Origin: Gemmatimonadota bacterium | GTDB lineage: Bacteria; GCA-2686955 | Assembly (NCBI GenBank): GCA_026991065.1 | Contig: JALXCG010000773.1 | Location: forward strand, 1 to 11,243 | Direction: 5' to 3' | DNA length: 11,243 nt | Shown here: positions 7,290 through 11,243 of the stretch, one piece after another | How positions within the stretch are numbered: position 1 is the stretch's first letter | Layout of the letters: each line of letters starts with the position of its first letter | Translations under genes and position numbers: made by a program | Notes under the pieces: model-generated | Told to the model about the DNA's origin: nothing | What the model saw: only the letters and a program-made list of their open reading frames with translations | Database searches by the model: none

Positions 7290-7327
7290 GGCGAACCGCA
7301 CGGGGCGTTGGCTCCGCGCGGTTCGCC
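7290..7327. terminator. Hairpin between convergent genes, probable bidirectional terminator
   Basis: GGCGAACCGC (7290-7299) and GCGGTTCGCC (7318-7327) pair perfectly over 10 bp. After one mismatch (A7300/C7317) the stem continues for five more pairs (7301-7305 with 7312-7316, one of them G-U) around a six-base loop. It lies between the stops of the CotH gene (7223) and the leftward PD40 gene (7353). On the minus strand it is followed by TGTGTTTGG, a weak T-rich tail. On the plus strand no T run follows. Termination is therefore better supported for the leftward gene. Confidence 0.5.
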
Positions 7328-7352
7328 GCGTTGGCTCGCGCCCTTGCCGGGG

Positions 7353-9026
7353 CTACGGAAGCATGAGGGTCATGTGCTTGTCATAGCTCGCATGATAGAG
7401 ACGCTTGTAGCCATCGATGGTGCGTGACCAGGCGTGCAGGCGAAAATCGTAAGCACAGGTTTCCGGCCAGGAAGCGTAGCTGAAGAGTTCGCCCGAGATT
7501 CCGGTCCACTGATTCAAGGGGTTGGGCACATAGTAGTCGGAGGCAATCGTGAACGACTGATTCTCGCCATAGTTGGCGCTCAGGGTGTAACTGAGAAGGT
7601 GGCCCGCGGCGCTGAACGCGGTGCACTCGAACTCCAGCGGATCGTTGGCGGCGAGAGAGATGATGGCGCAGGCATCGACCGGCGCTCCTGCGTAGCGCAC
7701 CTCATCGATCGAGACGACCGGGCGGGAATTGTCGATGGTGAGGATCAGGGCGTTGAGCGACTCCGGAATGGTCAGCTCCGAGCCGTCGGGGCGGAACGCG
7801 CGGAGCCGCACGGTGTATTTCCCCGCCTCGAATTCCCGTGTATTCCATTGAATCATCAGGTCATCGAGATACCACTCCTCACCCGCCGCGGGAACCTGAT
7901 AGTGACCATCGGCGTCGGGAGCAATCACCCGGTAGACATATTTGTGTTGCGCCGGATCCCAGATGTAGTTACCCCAGGAGTCGAGCAGGGAGAGAAAATC
8001 GCCCTCCGCCGGGGCGGTCTCGCGCGTCGGCCAGCGGGCGGCTTCGACCGCATATTCGGCGACGTTGTAAGCCCGATGTTCATCGAAATTGCCGAAGATC
8101 TGCAGCGCCCCGCCAAAAGGAGCATCTTCCACATGGAACATGTAGCCGGGCTCGGTGGTGGCATAGCCCTCGGAGTCGATCTCGGTGGCCGGAATCAAGC
8201 CGACACCGGAGAAGACCAACCCCGGATCATAAGGTGGACCGGCATCCAGAATCGACCAGTTGGGGGCCTCGGCGTTGCTCTGAATGACAGTTTCCACCAT
8301 GTTCTTGACCGTGGTGATGCCGTTGGATTGGTTCATGAAAGCGACAGTCTGGAGATCGGGCGCCATGGTGGGGTTGTTGCCCCAGGAAACCGAAACCTGT
8401 TCCACGTTGGAGCCGTCGGGGTCCATCTGATAGATCTCGCCCGCGGCAAACACAATCTTGCTGTCATCGGGAGCCCACGCGGGGGCGAATCCGCCAGCGT
8501 GAATCCTCTGCTCACTGCCGCCGTCGGCATCGATTGTGTAGATTCCATCGCCTTGGCTGCAGAAGACGATTTTGGAGCCGTGATGGGACCAGTTGGGGTG
8601 ATCGCCATAGCGCTCGGTAAGCAATCGGCGGTTGCCTCCGTCGGCGTCCATGATCCATACGCGATGATCGAAGAGGTAGGTGGTGCCGGTGGAAAAGACC
8701 AACTGGGAGCCGTCCGGAGACCAACTCGGGTCACTCCCTTCGTCGGCGATCTTCACCGGGTTGGAGCCGTCGGCATCCATCACCCAGATGCCGTTGTGAT
8801 AATACTCGCCGAAAGCGATTCGGGTGGCGCCATTGTTGTAGGCGCCGTACCAGCCGAAGCTGCTCAATTCAACCGGATCGGAACCGTCGGTGTTCATCGA
8901 CCAGATGCCGCCGCCGTAAGGTTTGCTGTAGAGGATCCGCTCGCTCGGACCCTGCGGATAGGCCAGGCTGCTCAACAGGAGAGCCAGGGATGTTGCCATT
9001 GCCGTTCGGATCATGCTGTGACGCAT
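7353..9026 (-). CDS. Exported TolB-like PD40 beta-propeller protein with unassigned C-terminal domain
   Basis: This protein has 557 residues with a signal peptide (about 1-24, hydrophobic core ATSLALLLSSLAY). Five repeats of the form [IV][WY]xM/IxxDG occur at residues 41, 80, 123, 162 and 198, alternating with PSWSPDGSQLVFS-type strands (about 100, 144, 182 and 219). This is the WD40-like/PD40 pattern of TolB propellers. Residues about 265-557 are a second region with beta-sandwich character (KYTVRLRAFRPDGSEL at 403-418, AYDFRLHAWSRTIDGY at 525-540) that I do not recognise. No lipobox is seen. TolB itself is a periplasmic Tol-Pal component, but this protein lacks the TolB N-terminal domain and Tol-Pal neighbours. 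A secreted or periplasmic binding role is more likely. The start at 9026 has AAGGAC seven bases upstream (9034-9039); the alternative ATG at 9014 is too far from it. Confidence 0.85.
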   Translation of the reverse strand: MRHSMIRTAMATSLALLLSSLAYPQGPSERILYSKPYGGGIWSMNTDGSDPVELSSFGWYGAYNNGATRIAFGEYYHNGIWVMDADGSNPVKIADEGSDPSWSPDGSQLVFSTGTTYLFDHRVWIMDADGGNRRLLTERYGDHPNWSHHGSKIVFCSQGDGIYTIDADGGSEQRIHAGGFAPAWAPDDSKIVFAAGEIYQMDPDGSNVEQVSVSWGNNPTMAPDLQTVAFMNQSNGITTVKNMVETVIQSNAEAPNWSILDAGPPYDPGLVFSGVGLIPATEIDSEGYATTEPGYMFHVEDAPFGGALQIFGNFDEHRAYNVAEYAVEAARWPTRETAPAEGDFLSLLDSWGNYIWDPAQHKYVYRVIAPDADGHYQVPAAGEEWYLDDLMIQWNTREFEAGKYTVRLRAFRPDGSELTIPESLNALILTIDNSRPVVSIDEVRYAGAPVDACAIISLAANDPLEFECTAFSAAGHLLSYTLSANYGENQSFTIASDYYVPNPLNQWTGISGELFSYASWPETCAYDFRLHAWSRTIDGYKRLYHASYDKHMTLMLP

Positions 9027-9441
9027 ATCGACCGTCCTTGAATGTGCGCGGGGTTGCGGTGTGTGAGGTCGAGGACGCCGCTCTGCCCCGCGCGCTCGGA
9101 GCGACGTCGTCGCCGGCGCCCGCTCAGCGCATAGAGTGTGCCAGCGTTGCACGCAAGACCCGGAAACAACGTATAACTTGCGGTCATACAAGCGCTCACG
9201 GTTCTCCAAAGAGCACCATGCCGCGCCTTCCGGCGGCGCAATGCGTCGAATCAAACAACAGTTCGTCGGTGTCTCCGACAGCTGCGCTGTGCCGGCAACA
9301 CCGCGCAATTCCGGTTCCGCCCAATCACCATCACCAAGGCTTGCCCGACAGCGCCGATCCTGCCATGATTCCGCAAGGTCGCCCCACGCTCGGCAGCAGT
9401 TGCTCGTTCCACACCTCCGCCGCCCTCCCGGAGAGATTCCG
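9027..9441. promoter_or_regulatory. Divergent intergenic region between PD40 and GH16 genes
   Basis: These 415 bases separate two divergent genes and must hold promoters for both. The best rightward candidate is TTGCAC (9147-9152) with TATAAC (9172-9177), but the 19-bp spacer is long and the -35 matches only three of six bases. No convincing leftward -10 was found. The ribosome binding sites at the two ends are clear: AAGGAC for the leftward gene and GGAGAG (9430-9435) for the rightward one. Open frames crossing the region encode no recognisable protein and look like shadows. Confidence 0.35.
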
Positions 9442-10275
9442 ATGCTTCGCTCCACACTCACACCACTCACTCTGCTCCTGCTCCTCTCCGCTTGCGGCAC
9501 CCCGCCGCCACGGAATGCGCCCCAGTCTCCGCCCCCCGCGGCGGCGGCGACAGAATCTTCGGGCGAGAGTCAGTCCCCCGCTTTTCTCTCCGCCTATCAA
9601 TTGGTGTGGGCGGATGAGTTCAACGGCACGACGCTCGATCGCTCCAAGTGGACCCACACCCATCTGGGAAAACGCCACGCGGCTTTCAATCGGCGCGAGG
9701 CGATCTCGCTGGATGGCCGCGGACACCTGAACATCACCGCCCGGCTGCGCGCGGACGGCACCATCTCGACCGGAATGATCGCCACCAAGGGGCGATTCGA
9801 GACCACCTACGGCTACTGGGAGTGCCGCGCCAGGCTCCAGGATACAGGCGGCTGCTGGTCCGGGTTCTGGCTCAGCAGCCGCACCCTGGGTTCGATCATC
9901 GACGATCCCGCCGCCTGCGGTGCGGAGATCGACATCTTTGAATGCTTCCGCCCCGACCCGCCACTGATCGGCCATACGGTCCACTGGAACGGCTACAAGG
10001 AGCATCACAAAGTGGTGACCGGCGGCACCTACGACGCCCCGGAACTGACCGACGGTTTCCACACCTTCGGTCTGCTCTGGACCGCGGAGGAATATGTCTT
10101 CTATGTCGACGGCAAGGAGCGCTGGCGCACCGATCAGGCGGTTTCGCGGGTCCCGCAATACGCCATTCTGAGCCTGGAGGTCAAACCCCGCCATGCCAGG
10201 GTGGCACGCGCAATCCCCCGCTTCACGGACCGCTTCACGGTGGACTATGTGCGGGTGTATCAGCCGCGCTCCTGA
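9442..10275 (+). CDS. Glycoside hydrolase family 16 lipoprotein (endo-beta-glucanase type)
   Basis: This 277-residue lipoprotein has the lipobox LSAC, so Cys18 would be acylated; Gly at +2 allows sorting to the outer membrane. A Pro/Ala/Ser-rich linker (20-48) leads to a GH16 jelly-roll catalytic domain (about 50-274). It opens with LVWADEFNGTTLDRSKW (54-70), followed by GRFETTYGYWECRARL (117-132). The catalytic motif EIDIFE (162-167) gives nucleophile Glu162, assisting Asp164 and acid/base Glu167. WNGY (182-185), GFHTFGLLWT (205-214) and YVDG (221-224) are further family marks. The ExDxxE spacing is that of the bulged laminarinase/agarase-type branch. GH16 enzymes cut internal beta-1,3/1,4 bonds in laminarin, mixed glucans, agar or carrageenan. 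The substrate cannot be read from the sequence. ATG 9442 is supported by GGAGAG six bases upstream and by the signal peptide starting there; the longer frame from 9136 would bury the signal peptide. Confidence 0.93.
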   Translation: MLRSTLTPLTLLLLLSACGTPPPRNAPQSPPPAAAATESSGESQSPAFLSAYQLVWADEFNGTTLDRSKWTHTHLGKRHAAFNRREAISLDGRGHLNITARLRADGTISTGMIATKGRFETTYGYWECRARLQDTGGCWSGFWLSSRTLGSIIDDPAACGAEIDIFECFRPDPPLIGHTVHWNGYKEHHKVVTGGTYDAPELTDGFHTFGLLWTAEEYVFYVDGKERWRTDQAVSRVPQYAILSLEVKPRHARVARAIPRFTDRFTVDYVRVYQPRS

Positions 10276-10296
10276 CCCGGCGTAGAGACCACCGGC

Positions 10297-10312
10297 GCCC
10301 GGCCCGCCGGGC
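10297..10312. terminator. Short GC hairpin in the gap between convergent GH16 and SMC genes
   Basis: GCCCGG (10297-10302) pairs with CCGGGC (10307-10312) around the loop CCCG. It lies in the 37-bp gap between the GH16 stop (10275) and the SMC stop (10313-10315). There is no T run on either strand, so termination is a guess from position. Such short GC stems are common by chance in this DNA. Confidence 0.2.
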
Positions 10313-11243
10313 TCAGGCTTCCTCCGCCAGGGTCGCGCCGCTCACGCCGCGCAATGAGGCGAGTGCCGCCTGGTCGATTTCGCGGCGGTCGTCGAGGCGC
10401 AGCGAAAGGATCTTGGATACCCCCACCTCCTCCATGGTGACGCCGAAGATGGAGCCGGCCGCCTCCATCGTGCGCTTGTTGTGGGTGATCACCAGGAACT
10501 GGGTGTCGCGGGTAAAATTGTTGAGCATCGAGACAAACCGCACCACATTGGCGTCGTCCAGCGGGGCGTCGATCTCATCCAGCAGGCAGAAGGGGGAAGG
10601 TCGCACGCGGAAGAGGGAAAAAAGCAGGGCGATGGCGGTCATCGTCTTTTCACCGCTGGAAAGCAGGGTGATCTTCTGCGGGCGTTTGCCACCGGGACGC
10701 GCGACAATGTCGATCTTGGCTTCGAGCGGGTCAACGCCCGGCTCCAGATAGACGTCGGCATCGCCATCGGCGAAGAGCTGGCCGAAGAGATCGCGGAAAT
10801 TCTCGCGGATCTTGTCGAATGTGCTGGTAAAAGCGTCGCGGGCAGCCTTGTTGACCCGATCGATGGTCTCGGTGAGCGAGTCCCGGGCGGCCAGCAGATC
10901 GTCGCGCTGGCTGGTGAGAAAAGCGAGGCGCTCCGCCTCTTCGGCATGCTGTTCGATCGCCAGCACATTGACCTGCCCGAGGCGATCGAGAGAGCGGCGC
11001 AACCCTTCCAGACGTTCGGCCAGCGCGGTGGCGTTCTCGGGATCATCGGCCAGGTCGGCGGGATCCGTGGGATCCGCGGGATCCGTGGGATCGGGGGGGT
11101 CGCCGGTGGGAGCGGCGGCCGCAATGCCTGCCGGGTCGGTCGCCGGTCGCTCACCGCCGGTTGCGTCGTCGCCGTCCGCTGCATCGCCCGTCGTATCGCC
11201 CGTCGTATCGCCCACGGCATCGCCCCCGGCGGCGTCCGCCGCA
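10313..11243 (-). CDS. smc: Chromosome segregation ATPase SMC, C-terminal part (5' end outside window)
   Basis: The frame is open across the right edge; 309 residues are visible. SMC dimers form a ring that organises and segregates the nucleoid, working with ScpA and ScpB. The C-terminal head half is clear: the joint segment RRSLDRLGQVNVLAIEQHAE, a conserved stretch ending in PGGKRPQKITLLSSGEK, the ABC signature LSSGEKTMTAIALLF, Walker B FCLLDEIDAPLDDAN (10532-10576 region), the switch-His segment FLVITHNKRTM, and VSKILSLRLDD near the end. The signature has Ser where LSGGEK has Gly. About 70 visible residues before the joint segment are Asp/Pro/Thr/Gly/Ala-rich with tandem repeats and cannot form coiled coil. 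The GTG at 11215 is not taken as the start because the frame continues upstream and a complete SMC needs the N-terminal Walker A head and hinge. Confidence 0.92.
   Translation of the reverse strand, partial: AADAAGGDAVGDTTGDTTGDAADGDDATGGERPATDPAGIAAAAPTGDPPDPTDPADPTDPADLADDPENATALAERLEGLRRSLDRLGQVNVLAIEQHAEEAERLAFLTSQRDDLLAARDSLTETIDRVNKAARDAFTSTFDKIRENFRDLFGQLFADGDADVYLEPGVDPLEAKIDIVARPGGKRPQKITLLSSGEKTMTAIALLFSLFRVRPSPFCLLDEIDAPLDDANVVRFVSMLNNFTRDTQFLVITHNKRTMEAAGSIFGVTMEEVGVSKILSLRLDDRREIDQAALASLRGVSGATLAEEA
11060..11095 (-). repeat. 9-bp tandem repeats within smc (Asp-Pro-Thr/Ala units)
   Basis: Four consecutive 9-bp units on the plus strand read GGGATCCGT, GGGATCCGC, GGGATCCGT and GGGATCGGG. 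On the coding strand they give Asp-Pro-Thr/Ala triplets in frame. The 9-bp period keeps the reading frame whatever the copy number, so length variation would be tolerated. Confidence 0.8.
11183..11218 (-). repeat. 12-bp tandem repeats within smc (Gly-Asp-Thr-Thr units)
   Basis: ATCGCCCGTCGT occurs twice exactly (11183-11194, 11195-11206), followed by a diverged copy ATCGCCCACGGC (11207-11218). On the coding strand the units encode Gly-Asp-Thr-Thr. With the 9-bp array this makes the visible N-terminal part of the SMC fragment low-complexity. Confidence 0.75.

Noticed and set aside
7434-9041. 535-residue plus-strand open frame opposite the PD40 gene
   Set aside because: The opposite strand encodes a signal peptide and regular PD40 repeats with a good ribosome binding site. 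This frame has neither.
9136-9441. N-terminal extension of the GH16 gene to ATG 9136
   Set aside because: It would place 102 uncharacteristic residues before a perfect lipoprotein signal peptide, and it ignores the GGAGAG site just before ATG 9442.
9027-9500. N-terminal extension of the PD40 gene to 9500
   Set aside because: It would bury the signal peptide and overlap the GH16 signal region. AAGGAC supports the start at 9026.
1-11243. CRISPR arrays, insertion sequences, tRNA or rRNA genes, integrase or toxin-antitoxin genes
   Set aside because: No spaced direct repeats, transposase-like reading frames, terminal inverted repeats or cloverleaf-like sequences were seen. The only tandem repeats are short coding repeats in smc.

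Overview
The window is GC-rich bacterial chromosome with no tRNA, rRNA, mobile element or CRISPR signature. A protein with a lipobox, several Sec-type signal peptides, a soluble Si-specific-type transhydrogenase and a GAF-GGDEF signalling enzyme suggest a Gram-negative environmental bacterium. The malectin/CotH/lamin-tail and TolB-like secreted proteins are common in deep-branching GC-rich phyla (Planctomycetota, Acidobacteriota, Myxococcota and related candidate phyla). I cannot name the taxon. Very high GC3 produces many long antisense open frames, which I treat as shadows.

Left part (1-3893, all rightward): the 3' end of a TPR-like protein that runs off the left edge in a frame with no internal ATG start (1-624); sthA, a soluble pyridine nucleotide transhydrogenase (666-2078); a GAF-GGDEF cyclase (2127-3167) whose purine-contacting residues and I-site differ from canonical diguanylate cyclases; then a consensus-like sigma70 promoter with an adjacent 14-bp palindrome, followed by an uncharacterised two-TM protein (3327-3893).

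Middle part (3894-9026): a 200-bp leader with a nested inverted repeat precedes a large exported malectin-Fn3-CotH kinase-lamin tail protein (4101-7223). This gene converges, across a strong hairpin, on a leftward exported TolB/PD40 beta-propeller protein with an unassigned C-terminal half (9026-7353).

Right part (9027-11243): a divergent 415-bp intergenic region, then a GH16 endo-beta-glucanase-like lipoprotein (9442-10275). This converges on the C-terminal ATPase half of SMC (complement 10313-11243, running off the right edge), which carries a repetitive Asp/Pro/Thr/Gly-rich segment where coiled coil is expected.

Three exported proteins (CotH/malectin, PD40, GH16) lie together, which suggests cell-surface or extracellular carbohydrate/protein functions. 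The orientations do not make them one operon. The best lead for unusual biology is the GGDEF enzyme, whose active-site substitution resembles the hybrid promiscuous (cGAMP-forming) class. The SMC insertion and the structured leader upstream of the CotH gene come next. No clear multi-gene novel system is evident.
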